Shown here piece by piece: positions 24,642 through 33,435 of a stretch of DNA of 47,064 nt; position 1 is the first letter of the stretch, and every line of letters begins with the position of its first letter. The DNA is from CAZMNF01 sp964567595 (GTDB lineage: Bacteria > Bipolaricaulota > Bipolaricaulia > RBG-16-55-9): NCBI GenBank assembly GCA_964567595.1, contig CAZMNF010000011.1:1-47064 (forward strand). The letters are read 5' to 3'. The notes under the pieces were generated by a model, which saw only the letters and a list, made by a program, of their open reading frames with translations, searched no databases and was not told the origin of the DNA. A program made the translations under genes and the position numbers.

Positions 24642-25616
24642 TTGGAAACATTCCGGAGGGCGCTGACCCCTGGTGGAGAGCGTGGCGACCTCGATGTGGA
24701 TGCGTTTGAGCCCGTCCCGCTGATTCTGGGCCCGACCGGGGTCGGCAAAACCCGCATGGCCTTCCATTTGGCGCTCGAGTTGGGCGATGCCGAGATCGTC
24801 TCTGCTGACGCGCGGGCCATCTATCGCGGCATGGACATCGGCACCGACAAGCCCTCCCATGAGCTTCGCCGACGAATTCCGCATCATCTGGTGGACATCA
24901 AAGATCCCGATGAGGCCTACAGTGCGATGCAGTTCCGCGAGGACGCCGTCCGGATTCTGGACGACTGTCAGTCACGCGGCGTCCGGGCGATCGTCGCCGG
25001 CGGCAGCACCCTCCACGCCGATGCGCTCTTGGGAAAACTTTTCGAAGGGCCGTCGAAAGATCCCGCACTGCGCGAACGGTTGCGAGATCAATCGCTTTCT
25101 GACCTCTACGGACGCCTCCAAGAGGTCGATCCCGAGTCGAGCGAGAAACTCCATCCGAACGACCGTCAACGGATCGTCCGGGCATTGGAAGTCTACGAGC
25201 TGACGGGCGAGCCGATCAGCGTCCACCAGAAGCGCACGCCCGGTCCGCCGTACGAGTTCAGCAAAATTGCGCTGACAGCGGACCGAGAGGTGCTCTACGA
25301 GCGGGTCGACCGTCGCGTGGACCAAATGATGGAGGAAGGCCTGCTGGAAGAGGCCCGCGAGCTGTTGCCCCATGTCCCGGTCGGCTCGCAGGCCTACAAG
25401 TCGAACGGGTATCGGGAGATGTTCGACTACCTGCGCGGCGAGATCGAGTCACTCGACGAAGCCGTGCGGCTCGTCAAAAAACACACTCGCGGCCACGCAC
25501 GGCGCCAATTGAAATACTTCCGACGCGACCCAGAAATCCACTGGATCGACACGACCGAGCGAAGCGCCGAGGCCGTCGTCGAAGCGATCCTGTCCCTGTT
25601 ACAATCGTCGTCATGA
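24642..25616 (+). CDS. miaA: tRNA dimethylallyltransferase
   Basis: The 324-residue enzyme transfers a dimethylallyl group from DMAPP to N6 of A37 in tRNAs reading UNN codons. It has the P-loop LGPTGVGKTRMAFHLA (about 29-44), the prenyl-substrate block SADARAIYRGMDIGTDKP, and the AGGSTLHADALL segment. The tRNA-binding part is NDRQRIVRALEVYELTG, and the end has the family block KKHTRGHARRQLKYFR. Two small departures are GGS-x-L-H where GGT-x-L-Y is usual and DARAIY where DS is usual. The start is uncertain: a TTG at 24642 without a good ribosome site, or a GTG at 24696 that trims 18 residues. It overlaps the next gene at ATGA. Confidence 0.93.
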   Translation: METFRRALTPGGERGDLDVDAFEPVPLILGPTGVGKTRMAFHLALELGDAEIVSADARAIYRGMDIGTDKPSHELRRRIPHHLVDIKDPDEAYSAMQFREDAVRILDDCQSRGVRAIVAGGSTLHADALLGKLFEGPSKDPALRERLRDQSLSDLYGRLQEVDPESSEKLHPNDRQRIVRALEVYELTGEPISVHQKRTPGPPYEFSKIALTADREVLYERVDRRVDQMMEEGLLEEARELLPHVPVGSQAYKSNGYREMFDYLRGEIESLDEAVRLVKKHTRGHARRQLKYFRRDPEIHWIDTTERSAEAVVEAILSLLQSSS

Positions 25617-27178
25617 AGATCTTAACGGGGGAGGGGATGAAGGCGTTCGACGCCAAAGCCATCCAAGATCTGGGCATCCCCAGCCTGATCTTGATGGAAA
25701 ACGCCGGGCTCGGCGTCGCCGAGGCCGTTGCCGAACGCTGGCAGGTCGGGGCGATGCATGTCTTGGCGCTGTCGGGCAAGGGGAACAACGGCGGTGACGC
25801 GCTCTGCGCCGCTCGACACTTGGTGCAGTGGGGCGCTTCTGCCACGGCCGTCGTCGTCGGCTCCCCCGATGCGTTGTCGGAGGAGACGACCACGCAAGCG
25901 CGCATCCTGGAGCACTTCGGCATCGAGATTCGCTACGTCGATGACGAGGCGAGCCTCAACGAGCTCGACGACGCGCTATGGCAAGCCGACGTCGCCCTCG
26001 ACGGCCTGCTCGGCATCGGCGTCAAGGGCGCGGTGCGCGGGCTCCCCCAACCGGTCATCGCGCGGCTCAACGACGGACCGGCGGAGATCGTCGCCATCGA
26101 CCTTCCGTCGGGCGTTGAGGCCGACACGGGTCACGTCGCCGGGGAAGCCATCCACGCGGATCTGACGGTGACGTTGGCGTACCCGAAGATCGGGCTCCTG
26201 CTCTATCCGGGTCGCGATCACGCCGGCGACCTCCTCGTAAGGACGATCGGTTATCCGCATAAATTGCGGCATTCCTTGGCGACCGGCCTGGAATGGATCG
26301 ATCAGAACTGGACGCGCGAGCGGCTCCCCGAGCGACGGCCGAACAGCCACAAGGGCGACCACGGGCGCGCCCTGGTGTTGGCCGGTTCGCGCGGGCTGTC
26401 CGGCGCGGCCATCATGACCGCCGATGCGGCCTTGCGCAGCGGCGCCGGGCTCGTCCACATGGGGTATCCGCAGAGCCTGAGTCCGGCCATTGAAAGCCGA
26501 GTGTTGGAAGCCGTCAAGTTCCCGATGACCGAGCTCGATGGCGCCTTGGCGGACACGGCTACTGTCGAGATTGCGGAGACCCTGAGCCGGCAGCGGATCA
26601 ACGCCGTCGCGGTCGGGCCCGGCCTCTCGCAGCGCGAGGCTGTCCGTCAGCTTCTGCACGAGCTGCTTCCCACGTTGACGATGCCGCTGGTCCTCGACGC
26701 GGACGGGATCAACAACTTGGCCGACGACGACGGGCGTCAGTTGCTCCGTGGCCTCGACATCCCTGTGGTGTTGACGCCTCATCCGGGCGAGCTGGCCCGG
26801 ATGATGGATCGAGACATCGCGGACATCGAGCGCGATCGCGTGGGCGCCGCACGTGAGGCCGCCCACGAACTCGACGCCATCCTCGTCCTCAAGGGCGTTC
26901 CCACGGTCACAGCCCTGCCATGGGGCGACGCCCTGGTCAACGCTTCGGGCAACGCCGGACTGGCGACAGGCGGCAGTGGCGACGTGCTGACCGGAATGAT
27001 CGTCGGGCTCATGGCGCAAGGAATGCCTCCTGAGGACGCTGCCCCCGCCGGCGTCTATCTCCACGGGTTGCTTGCGGATCGGCTGACGCTCACCATGGGT
27101 GAGCGGGCGATGTTGCCGCGGGATCTTCTGAACGAGATCCCGAACGCCCTCCAGAGCTTTGAGCAAGGAGAGAACTGA
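25613..27178 (+). CDS. nnrD: bifunctional NAD(P)H-hydrate epimerase / ADP-dependent dehydratase
   Basis: This 521-residue fusion repairs hydrated NAD(P)H. The N-terminal epimerase domain (about 1-215) has ILMENAGLGVAEAV and SGKGNNGGDALCAARHL, with the IDLPSGVEADTG loop. The C-terminal dehydratase domain (about 230-515, ribokinase fold) has HKGDHGRALVLAGSRGLSGA, LTPHPGELARM, and the ADP-binding GLATGGSGDVLTGMI with its catalytic Asp. Both domains appear complete, matching the common bacterial Nnr fusion. It starts at the ATG overlapping the miaA stop (ATGA), so it is translationally coupled to miaA. Confidence 0.95.
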   Translation: MKILTGEGMKAFDAKAIQDLGIPSLILMENAGLGVAEAVAERWQVGAMHVLALSGKGNNGGDALCAARHLVQWGASATAVVVGSPDALSEETTTQARILEHFGIEIRYVDDEASLNELDDALWQADVALDGLLGIGVKGAVRGLPQPVIARLNDGPAEIVAIDLPSGVEADTGHVAGEAIHADLTVTLAYPKIGLLLYPGRDHAGDLLVRTIGYPHKLRHSLATGLEWIDQNWTRERLPERRPNSHKGDHGRALVLAGSRGLSGAAIMTADAALRSGAGLVHMGYPQSLSPAIESRVLEAVKFPMTELDGALADTATVEIAETLSRQRINAVAVGPGLSQREAVRQLLHELLPTLTMPLVLDADGINNLADDDGRQLLRGLDIPVVLTPHPGELARMMDRDIADIERDRVGAAREAAHELDAILVLKGVPTVTALPWGDALVNASGNAGLATGGSGDVLTGMIVGLMAQGMPPEDAAPAGVYLHGLLADRLTLTMGERAMLPRDLLNEIPNALQSFEQGEN

Positions 27179-27180
27179 GC

Positions 27181-27369
27181 ATGAGGCATCGGACGGCGAT
27201 TGAGGGAGGCGAAGTCGGCATGGACGTGGCCGGATGCCCGTTGTCGTCGGGCGGTGCATCGCAACGGCCAACCCGAGATGAGGGGATCGAGGATATCGCG
27301 GGAACCATGGCGGGCAACGCGGAGCGTCTCAAAGCTCGCAACGATCCAAATACATTCGCATTAGGCTAA
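27181..27369 (+). CDS. small hypothetical ORF between nnr and tatD
   Basis: A 62-codon frame starts 2 nt after the nnr stop and has a fair ribosome site (AAGGAGAG, overlapping the end of nnr). The predicted product is Gly-rich and charged, has one cysteine (VAGCPLSSGG) and no membrane segment or recognisable domain. It could be a real small protein or a chance frame in the 210-nt gap before tatD. Spacing and ribosome site favour translation; amino-acid composition is neutral. Confidence 0.4.
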   Translation: MRHRTAIEGGEVGMDVAGCPLSSGGASQRPTRDEGIEDIAGTMAGNAERLKARNDPNTFALG

Positions 27370-27388
27370 CGCTGTCCAAAGTTTGGAA

Positions 27389-28174
27389 ATGGAACTCATC
27401 GATACCCACGCCCACCTTGACCACGAGCGGTTCAACGACGATCGCGAGGCGATCATCCAACGGGCGCAGGAGGCTGGCGTCCAGGTCGTTACCATGGGGA
27501 TTGATCTCGACTCCAGCGAGGAATCCGTCCGTCTGGCTCAAGATCACGGGCTGTACGCGGCCGTCGGCATTCATCCTCATCAGGCCGGGCCGTACGTCGA
27601 CAACGGCGAACTGGACGCCCGCGTTCTCCCCCGACTGGAGGAACTGCTCAACGAAGACCGGGTCGTCGCCGTCGGCGAGATCGGCCTCGACTACGTCAAA
27701 GATTTTTCGCCGCGGGCGGACCAGCACGTCGTCTTCCGCGCGTTGCTGGAGTTTGCCGAAGATCAAGGCTATCCCGTTGTCATCCACAACCGCGAGACCG
27801 AAGCGGACATCGCCAGCGCGGTTGAGGCGTTCAACGCCCACGGCGTCGTCCACAGCTTCAACCGCGACTGGGACTTCGCCAAGCGCATCCTCGATCAAGG
27901 GTACTATCTCGGCGTCAACGGCATCGCGACGTTCGCCAAGGACGACGCTCTCCAACAGGCCCTCAAGATGATCCCGATGGATCGATTGTTGATTGAGACC
28001 GATTGCCCCTATCTTGCGCCCGCCCCGAACCGCGGCAAGCGGAACGAGCCGAGCTACGTGGAGCACGTCGCGGCCTATCTGGCCGACCATCGGGGGATGC
28101 CGATGGACGTGCTGGCCGAGGAGACGACGGCGAACGCGGAGCGGCTTTTTCGACTGCCTTCAGCGGCGGGTTAA
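27389..28174 (+). CDS. tatD: TatD-family deoxyribonuclease/metal-dependent hydrolase
   Basis: The 261-residue TIM-barrel hydrolase has the metal ligands of the family in order: IDTHAHLDHERF near the start (H-x-H), the bridging Glu in VGEIGLDY, His in VIHNRETEADI, a second His in VVHSFNRDWDFAKR and Asp in IETDCPYLAPAP. TatD proteins are 3-prime exonucleases working on damaged or single-stranded DNA. HSFNRD replaces the more common HCFTG, a mild departure. ATG 27389 is chosen over an in-frame TTG at 27383; neither has a good ribosome site. It is the last gene of the plus-strand run and converges on the hpa operon 72 nt later. Confidence 0.92.
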   Translation: MELIDTHAHLDHERFNDDREAIIQRAQEAGVQVVTMGIDLDSSEESVRLAQDHGLYAAVGIHPHQAGPYVDNGELDARVLPRLEELLNEDRVVAVGEIGLDYVKDFSPRADQHVVFRALLEFAEDQGYPVVIHNRETEADIASAVEAFNAHGVVHSFNRDWDFAKRILDQGYYLGVNGIATFAKDDALQQALKMIPMDRLLIETDCPYLAPAPNRGKRNEPSYVEHVAAYLADHRGMPMDVLAEETTANAERLFRLPSAAG

Positions 28175-28246
28175 CGGATTCGTGGGCGGGACGTTGCCCG
28201 CATCGGCATGATCCGTGAATCCACGATACATCAGCTGATTGCCAGA

Positions 28247-29224
28247 TCAGCGAACGTTTTGAGGCAGGCCTTCCAGGGACGGCTTTTGCTGTTCCATCCA
28301 TCCGCCGTCGAACGCTTCGACGGCACTGCCCTCTAGGAACCAGCTCTTCGGCGTCGGCGTGCCCCACAGCGTCTGGCGGCGCGGGTCGTCGAGGTCCCAG
28401 CGGATCGGCTCGTGCTCGGGATCGACGGTCAGATAATCCGCCGTGTAGAGTTCGATGCGATGCCCCGCCGGATCGCGCAGGTAGAGGAACATCGCGTTGG
28501 AAATGCCGTGGCGCCCCGGCCCGCGCTCGATCGACTGGATCCGGTCGGCGCCGCCCAGAATGTCCGCAGCGTTGAGGACGCTCGACGGCTCGGACAGCCA
28601 GTAGGCGAAGTGGTGCAGCCGCGGCCCCGTTCCGTTCGTGAGCGCCAAGTCGTGGACGTTGCCCTTGCGATGGAGCCATGCCGCCCACCAGTTGCCCTCG
28701 TCGTCTTCGGTGTACTCGGTCAGACGGAAGCCGAGCTCGTCGCGATAGAACGCTAGACTCCCCGCCACGTCCGGCGTCAGGTAGTTGACGTGGTCGAGCC
28801 GGAGCACGCCGGGGCCACGGTGTTCGTGGTAGTCTTGGAGACGCGGCCGATGACGACCGGCTTCGCGGTAGAAGCAAATCGGAAAACCTTGCGGGTCCTC
28901 CATGCGAACCATGCGCGGCCGTTCGACGTCGGCATCGGTGCGGAACGGGAGCCCGCGATCCTCGGCCAACGCAATGACACGATCGAGGTCCGCCTCCGCC
29001 CAGACTTTGAACGCCACATGCGCCAAGCCCGGTTCCGGACCGCGCCCCAACTTGAGGCTCCACTCGCGTTCCTCGTACCCGCGCAGGTAGAGCGCGTCGT
29101 CGGTCTCCCAGACGACGTCCAGCCCGAGCAAGTCGACGTAAAACGCCCGCGCCGCGCGAAGATCAGGGACCGTCAGCGCCACATGCCCGGCACGCACCAC
29201 GAACGGACGCTCCGCGGCGGTCAT
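28247..29224 (-). CDS. hpaD: 3,4-dihydroxyphenylacetate 2,3-dioxygenase (extradiol, type I)
   Basis: The 325-residue ring-cleaving dioxygenase of homoprotocatechuate degradation converts 3,4-dihydroxyphenylacetate with O2 to 5-carboxymethyl-2-hydroxymuconate semialdehyde. It is a vicinal-oxygen-chelate protein with two tandem glyoxalase-like modules: an N-terminal one (GHVALTVPDLRAARAFYVDL) and a C-terminal catalytic one. Metal ligands are His145 (LRLDHVNYL), His204 or His205 (RLHHFAYWL) and Glu258 (GHRIELYTADY), with the 2-His-1-carboxylate spacing of the Brevibacterium-type enzyme. The ATG at 29224 overlaps the hpaC stop (ATGA). It is the last gene of the hpa operon. Metal, Fe or Mn, is not decidable. 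Confidence 0.93.
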   Translation of the reverse strand: MTAAERPFVVRAGHVALTVPDLRAARAFYVDLLGLDVVWETDDALYLRGYEEREWSLKLGRGPEPGLAHVAFKVWAEADLDRVIALAEDRGLPFRTDADVERPRMVRMEDPQGFPICFYREAGRHRPRLQDYHEHRGPGVLRLDHVNYLTPDVAGSLAFYRDELGFRLTEYTEDDEGNWWAAWLHRKGNVHDLALTNGTGPRLHHFAYWLSEPSSVLNAADILGGADRIQSIERGPGRHGISNAMFLYLRDPAGHRIELYTADYLTVDPEHEPIRWDLDDPRRQTLWGTPTPKSWFLEGSAVEAFDGGWMEQQKPSLEGLPQNVR

Positions 29225-29694
29225 CGCTGGAGCCTCCGGAAGTCGCGGTTCCAAAACGCAAGGGGCCAGCGGGATTCGTCGATGCGGGCGTCCTCGACCT
29301 CGCCGACGACGATGCGGTGATCTCCGCCCGGGTAGCACGCCCAGACGCGGCAGGTCAGCACGATCAGGCTCTGGTCCAGAATGGGATCGCCCTCGAGCCG
29401 GAACGGGCTCGTCGCCAAGTACGCCTCGCTGGGCTTGCCGGCAAAGTGGCGTGCCAGATCCTGTTGATCCTCGGAGAGGATGTTGACGACGAATCGACCG
29501 GCTTCCTCCAGGACGCGGAGGCAGTTGGCGTCCTCATCCACCGCCGTCATGATCAACGGCGGGTGCAGCGACAGCGAGGCGAACGCGCTCGCGGTCATGC
29601 CGCGCGTTTCGCCCTCATGGCGTGCGCCAATAACGGTCACGCCGCTCGGAAACCGCGCAAGCGCCTCGATGAACCGCTCCGGCTCGATCGACAT
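29221..29694 (-). CDS. hpaC: flavin reductase component (HpaC-like)
   Basis: The 157-residue flavin reductase domain protein supplies reduced FAD to the HpaB oxygenase using NAD(P)H. The family pattern is clear: FPSGVTVIGARHEGETRGMTASAF (about 15-38, FMN/FAD loop), SLHPPLIMTAV, the helix before FVVNILSEDQQDLARHFAG, and a final strand with GDHRIVVGEVED. Size fits HpaC. Its start lies 7 nt after the hpaB stop and its end overlaps hpaD, so reductase, oxygenase and dioxygenase are made together. Cytosolic. Confidence 0.9.
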   Translation of the reverse strand: MSIEPERFIEALARFPSGVTVIGARHEGETRGMTASAFASLSLHPPLIMTAVDEDANCLRVLEEAGRFVVNILSEDQQDLARHFAGKPSEAYLATSPFRLEGDPILDQSLIVLTCRVWACYPGGDHRIVVGEVEDARIDESRWPLAFWNRDFRRLQR

Positions 29695-29701
29695 CGCCGA
29701 A

Positions 29702-31162
29702 CTAGCCCTCGTCGTCCTTGCCGATCGGTTCGTCCTCCAGGTCGAGGAACTCGCGGATCCGCTGCCGGTAAGGCTCGCGGTCGTAGTTGTTGAACAGCGC
29801 CATGCGCAGTCGCACCGGGTCGCCGAAGAAGAAGCGCTCGTACAGCATCTGCCGCGCCCCGAAGGCCGAGATCGTCATGTCCCAGGCCAAGCGGAACAGC
29901 TTCATCTTCGCCTCGGCGTCCATCGCCCGACCCTGCATGAACTTCTCAACTTTGTCGCTGAGCGGCCCATGAAGGTCACGTTCGGACAGTTGCAGGGTCA
30001 TGCCTCCGGCGCCGATCTGCTGGACGATCTCGTTGATGCGCGGATACAGCATGGGGTAGAGGTTGCGCGCGCCGTCGAGCGCCCCGCGATTCGGGACCAT
30101 CAGGCCGTAGTCGTTCGGCTCGGCCTCCTGTTCTGCCCGCGTCCAGAAGCTGCGCATGGCCTCGAGATAGACGATCACCTCGGCGATCTTCTCCTGGACG
30201 TGGCCGAAGACGTCGACGGAGATCCCTTCGGCCATCAACGAGACGAGCCCGAGGAACGCCTCCGTCTTGGCCACCTTGTGGACGACGGTCTGATGCGCCA
30301 TGTGGTTGAGCGCGTTCGTCGCCGTGTACGCCCGGTTGACGGCCTCGACATCCCGGCAGATGAAGACCCGCTCCCAGGGGACGAGAACGTCGTCGAAGAT
30401 GCAGATGGCGTCCATCTCCTCGAACCGGCTGGAGACGGGATGATCAAAGGACGAATCCCCCGCGATCGGCTCGCGGCAGATGAAGTGCAGCCCCTCGGTG
30501 CTCGTCGGAATGGCGAACGCGATGGCGTAGCGATCGGCTCCCTCCTCGACCTTCAGCACCGTGGAGGGCAGCACGAGGATCTCGTCGGCGACGGGCAGCG
30601 TCGCCAGCATGCGCGCGCCGCGCACGACGACGCCGTCGTCGCGCTCGTCGACGATGCCGACGGGGATGTAGGGATCGCTCTCCGACTGCTGCGTCATCGA
30701 CTTGGCGCGATTGACCTGCGGGTTGGTCAGCGCGTGCGTCGTGCAGATGTCGGCCTCACGGGCGTAGTCGTAATAGTTGCGGACGTTGTCGGCGAACTCG
30801 CCGAACGTGTCCGAGCAAGCCCCATAAGCCGTCAGAACGGCATTGAGATAATCCGGCGTTCGCCCCATGAGCCCGAGCGACTCGTTGGCCCACGTCTTGT
30901 AGGCGCGCGCCCGCTGCCCCAGATCGTCCTTGGTCTTGGGCGGGAGAAAGCTGGCTCCGGCCCGCCCGCCGTCGTCCGTCTGGAACGTCAGATCGTCGCG
31001 GTGCTCGGGGTCATGTTGGAGATCGTAGAGGTGCGCGATCGACCGCACGATGCCGCTCGTCGCCGGGTGCGTCGTCGGATCGTCAATGGCTTCGCCCTTG
31101 AGCCAGAGGTTGGGCGAGCACGTCTTGAGCGCGTCGATGTAGTCTTGCCCCTGTCGTGCCAA
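29702..31162 (-). CDS. hpaB: 4-hydroxyphenylacetate 3-monooxygenase, oxygenase component
   Basis: The 486-residue FADH2-dependent oxygenase hydroxylates 4-hydroxyphenylacetate at C3 to 3,4-dihydroxyphenylacetate. HpaB landmarks are ARQGQDYIDALKTCSPNLW at the start, the flavin and substrate region LTNPQVNRAKSM (about 147-158), the loop RFEEMDAICIFDDVLVPWERVF and the C-terminal helical part. Length fits the family. The start appears to be TTG at 31162, only 4 nt after the hpaE stop, with GGGGGG about 9 nt upstream. It is paired with hpaC as the two-component monooxygenase. Related 4-hydroxybutyryl-CoA dehydratases share the fold, but the operon supports HpaB. Confidence 0.93.
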   Translation of the reverse strand: MARQGQDYIDALKTCSPNLWLKGEAIDDPTTHPATSGIVRSIAHLYDLQHDPEHRDDLTFQTDDGGRAGASFLPPKTKDDLGQRARAYKTWANESLGLMGRTPDYLNAVLTAYGACSDTFGEFADNVRNYYDYAREADICTTHALTNPQVNRAKSMTQQSESDPYIPVGIVDERDDGVVVRGARMLATLPVADEILVLPSTVLKVEEGADRYAIAFAIPTSTEGLHFICREPIAGDSSFDHPVSSRFEEMDAICIFDDVLVPWERVFICRDVEAVNRAYTATNALNHMAHQTVVHKVAKTEAFLGLVSLMAEGISVDVFGHVQEKIAEVIVYLEAMRSFWTRAEQEAEPNDYGLMVPNRGALDGARNLYPMLYPRINEIVQQIGAGGMTLQLSERDLHGPLSDKVEKFMQGRAMDAEAKMKLFRLAWDMTISAFGARQMLYERFFFGDPVRLRMALFNNYDREPYRQRIREFLDLEDEPIGKDDEG

Positions 31163-31166
31163 TGCG

Positions 31167-32684
31167 TCAGCCCCCCTTGCCGAATTTGGGAATGTGGTGC
31201 TCGCCGAGCGGCACGCAGACGTTTTTCACGTCGGTGTAGAACTCGAAGGCGTGATGCCCGCCCTCGCGGCTGATGCCCGAGTGCTTCATGCCGCCGAAGG
31301 GCGTGGGCAGGTGCCGGACGTTCTGCGAGTTGACCCAGACCATGCCGGCCTCGATCTTGCCACTGAGCCGATGCGCCCGCTCGGTGTCCTTGGTCCAGAC
31401 GTAGGCGGCCAATCCGTAGCGCGTGTCGTTGGCGATCTCCAATGCCTCGGCCTCGTCCTCGAACGGGATGGCCGTCAGAACGGGGCCGAAGATTTCCTCT
31501 CGCGAGATCGTCATGCTGTTGTCGCCCACGAACAGCGTCGGCGCGAGGTAGTTCCCCTCGTTCCCGAGCCTGTGGCCGCCCGCGAGGACGTCGGCGCCCG
31601 CCTGCTTGCCCTGTTCGAGAAAGCCGAGGACGCGGTCCAGATGATCGGGATGGATGAGCGGCCCGACTTCGGTGCCGGGCTCCAACGGATGCCCCACTTG
31701 GACGTTGGCCGCCCGCTCGGCAACCCGATCCACGAAGTCGTCGAAGATCGATGCCTCGACCAACAAGCGCGAGTTGGCCGTGCACCGCTCGCCGTTGAAG
31801 CTGTAGATCTGGAAGACGACGGCGTCGAGCGCGCGCTCCAGATCCGCGTCGGCGAAGACGAGCGCCGGGCTCTTGCCGCCCATCTCCAGCGAGAGCCGTT
31901 TGAGGTGATCAGCGCCGTTTTTCATCACGCTTGAGCCCGTGGTCGTCTCCCCCGTGAGCGCGATCAGGGGAACGTCGGGGTGCGAGGTCAGAGGGGCGCC
32001 GGCCGTGTCGCCGAAGCCGTGGACGACGTTGAGAACGCCCGGTGGAAGGTCCGCTTCTTGAACGATGCCGGCAAACGTCCCGGCGGACAGCGGCGCCCAC
32101 TCGGCCGGCTTGTGGACGACCGTGTCGCCTGCGGCGAGGGCGGGCGCAAGCCGCCACGTCGACAGCATCATCGGCGCGTTCCACGGCGTGATGATCCCGA
32201 CCGGGCCGACGGGCATGCGGACGCTGTAATTGAGAAAATCGTCGTCAACGGGGAAGCTCCGCCCATCCATGGCGTGCTCGGCGTAGTCGGCGTAGAAGCG
32301 GAAATTGTCCGCCGAGCGGCCGATCAGCTTGCGCACGATGCGCAGCGCCTGGCCCGCATCCAGGCACTCCAACACGGCCAGTTCGTCGGCGTGATCGTCG
32401 ATGGCGTCGGCGATGCGCAGCAGAAACGTCTTGCGCTCCTTGGCCTTCAGCGTGCCCCACTGCTCTTCGAAGGCCCGCTTGGCCGCCCGGGCCGCCCGAT
32501 CCACGTCCTCGGCGTGGCCCTGACAGACAGTGGCCAGCCGGCTGTTGGTTGACGGATCCAACGTCTCGAACGTCTCGCTCCGCTGGCCGGGCGTGAACGA
32601 GCCGTCGATGAAGTGCTGCAGCGTCTCGGTTTGGAGGCGCTCCCGAATGCGCTCGATGAACGCTGGGTCGATCTGGTCGGTCAT
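31167..32684 (-). CDS. hpaE: 5-carboxymethyl-2-hydroxymuconate semialdehyde dehydrogenase
   Basis: The 505-residue ALDH-family enzyme oxidises the ring-cleavage semialdehyde to 5-carboxymethyl-2-hydroxymuconate using NAD. Residues seen: Asn169 (ITPWNAPMM), nucleotide-binding HKPAEWAPLSAG, Glu267 (LSLEMGGKSP), Cys301 (FNGERCTANSRL) and EIFGPVLTAIPF. HpaE-like features include the N-terminal extension before LQHFIDGSF. It sits 1 nt downstream of the hpaG-like stop and 4 nt upstream of hpaB. The assignment over a general aldehyde dehydrogenase rests on this position and overall resemblance to HpaE. Confidence 0.9.
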   Translation of the reverse strand: MTDQIDPAFIERIRERLQTETLQHFIDGSFTPGQRSETFETLDPSTNSRLATVCQGHAEDVDRAARAAKRAFEEQWGTLKAKERKTFLLRIADAIDDHADELAVLECLDAGQALRIVRKLIGRSADNFRFYADYAEHAMDGRSFPVDDDFLNYSVRMPVGPVGIITPWNAPMMLSTWRLAPALAAGDTVVHKPAEWAPLSAGTFAGIVQEADLPPGVLNVVHGFGDTAGAPLTSHPDVPLIALTGETTTGSSVMKNGADHLKRLSLEMGGKSPALVFADADLERALDAVVFQIYSFNGERCTANSRLLVEASIFDDFVDRVAERAANVQVGHPLEPGTEVGPLIHPDHLDRVLGFLEQGKQAGADVLAGGHRLGNEGNYLAPTLFVGDNSMTISREEIFGPVLTAIPFEDEAEALEIANDTRYGLAAYVWTKDTERAHRLSGKIEAGMVWVNSQNVRHLPTPFGGMKHSGISREGGHHAFEFYTDVKNVCVPLGEHHIPKFGKGG

Positions 32685-32685
32685 C

Positions 32686-33435
32686 TCAGTAGTCGGCCTC
32701 CGCCACGATGGGGTTTTCCAAGGCGCCCAAGCGATCGATCTCCAGGCGCATCGTGTCGTTCGGGTGGACGGGCGAAATGCCCTTCGGCGTGCCCGTCAGG
32801 ATGACGTCGTACGGCGCCAGCGTCATGAAGCGGGTGACGTACTCGAGAATATCAGCGATGGGGAAAATAAAGTCGCGCGTGTTGCCCGTCTGACGGTGGT
32901 CGTCGTTGACGTACGCCCGAAGTTCGAGCGCCTGCGGATCGGGGACCTCGTCGGCGGTGACGAGATAGGGGCCGAGCGGCCCGAAGCTGTCCCAGCCCTT
33001 GGCCTTGATGGGCGGCCGGTACATGTTGCCGACGAAGTCGCGCACCGTGACGTCGTTGGCGATCGTGTAGCCCAGGACGTAATCCATCGCGTCGTCCGCG
33101 CGGACAGCTTTCATGGGGTGCCCGACGACGACGGCCAGTTCGCACTCGTAATGCATGTAGTCCGCCCCGTCGGGATACATCACGGGCGCCCCGTGCGGAA
33201 TCAGCGCGCTGGGCGGCTTCAAGAACAACACGGGATGGTCGGGCATGTCGATCGACAGTTCGTCGGCATGGTCGCGGTAGTTGAGCGCCAGGCCGAGCAC
33301 TTTGCCCGGCTCGAACGGCAACATGAACTCGACCCCATGGGGATCGTGCGTCCGTCCGGACTCGTCCACGAGGCGATCGTTTTGGCGTCGGGCGTAATGG
33401 ACGCGGCCGTGCTTGCGAAAACGGGCGAGTTTCAC
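32686..33435 (-). CDS. hpaG: fumarylacetoacetate hydrolase-family isomerase/decarboxylase (HpaG-like)
   Basis: The 249-residue FAH-fold protein resembles HpaG, which decarboxylates and isomerises 5-oxo-pent-3-ene-1,2,5-tricarboxylate in homoprotocatechuate breakdown. Signatures: GKVLGLALNYRDHADEL, PVLFLKPPSALIPHG, the metal-binding Glu residues of MHYECELAVVVG, GYTIANDVTVRDF, and the end ILTGTPKGISPVHPND. E. coli HpaG is a two-domain protein about twice as long; here one domain is present, so it may cover only one of its two reactions, or form a homodimer doing both. The GTG start at 33435 overlaps the TGA of the upstream DapA-like gene (GTGA), which argues for coupling and rules out the upstream Arg-rich frame. 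Confidence 0.87.
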   Translation of the reverse strand: MKLARFRKHGRVHYARRQNDRLVDESGRTHDPHGVEFMLPFEPGKVLGLALNYRDHADELSIDMPDHPVLFLKPPSALIPHGAPVMYPDGADYMHYECELAVVVGHPMKAVRADDAMDYVLGYTIANDVTVRDFVGNMYRPPIKAKGWDSFGPLGPYLVTADEVPDPQALELRAYVNDDHRQTGNTRDFIFPIADILEYVTRFMTLAPYDVILTGTPKGISPVHPNDTMRLEIDRLGALENPIVAEADY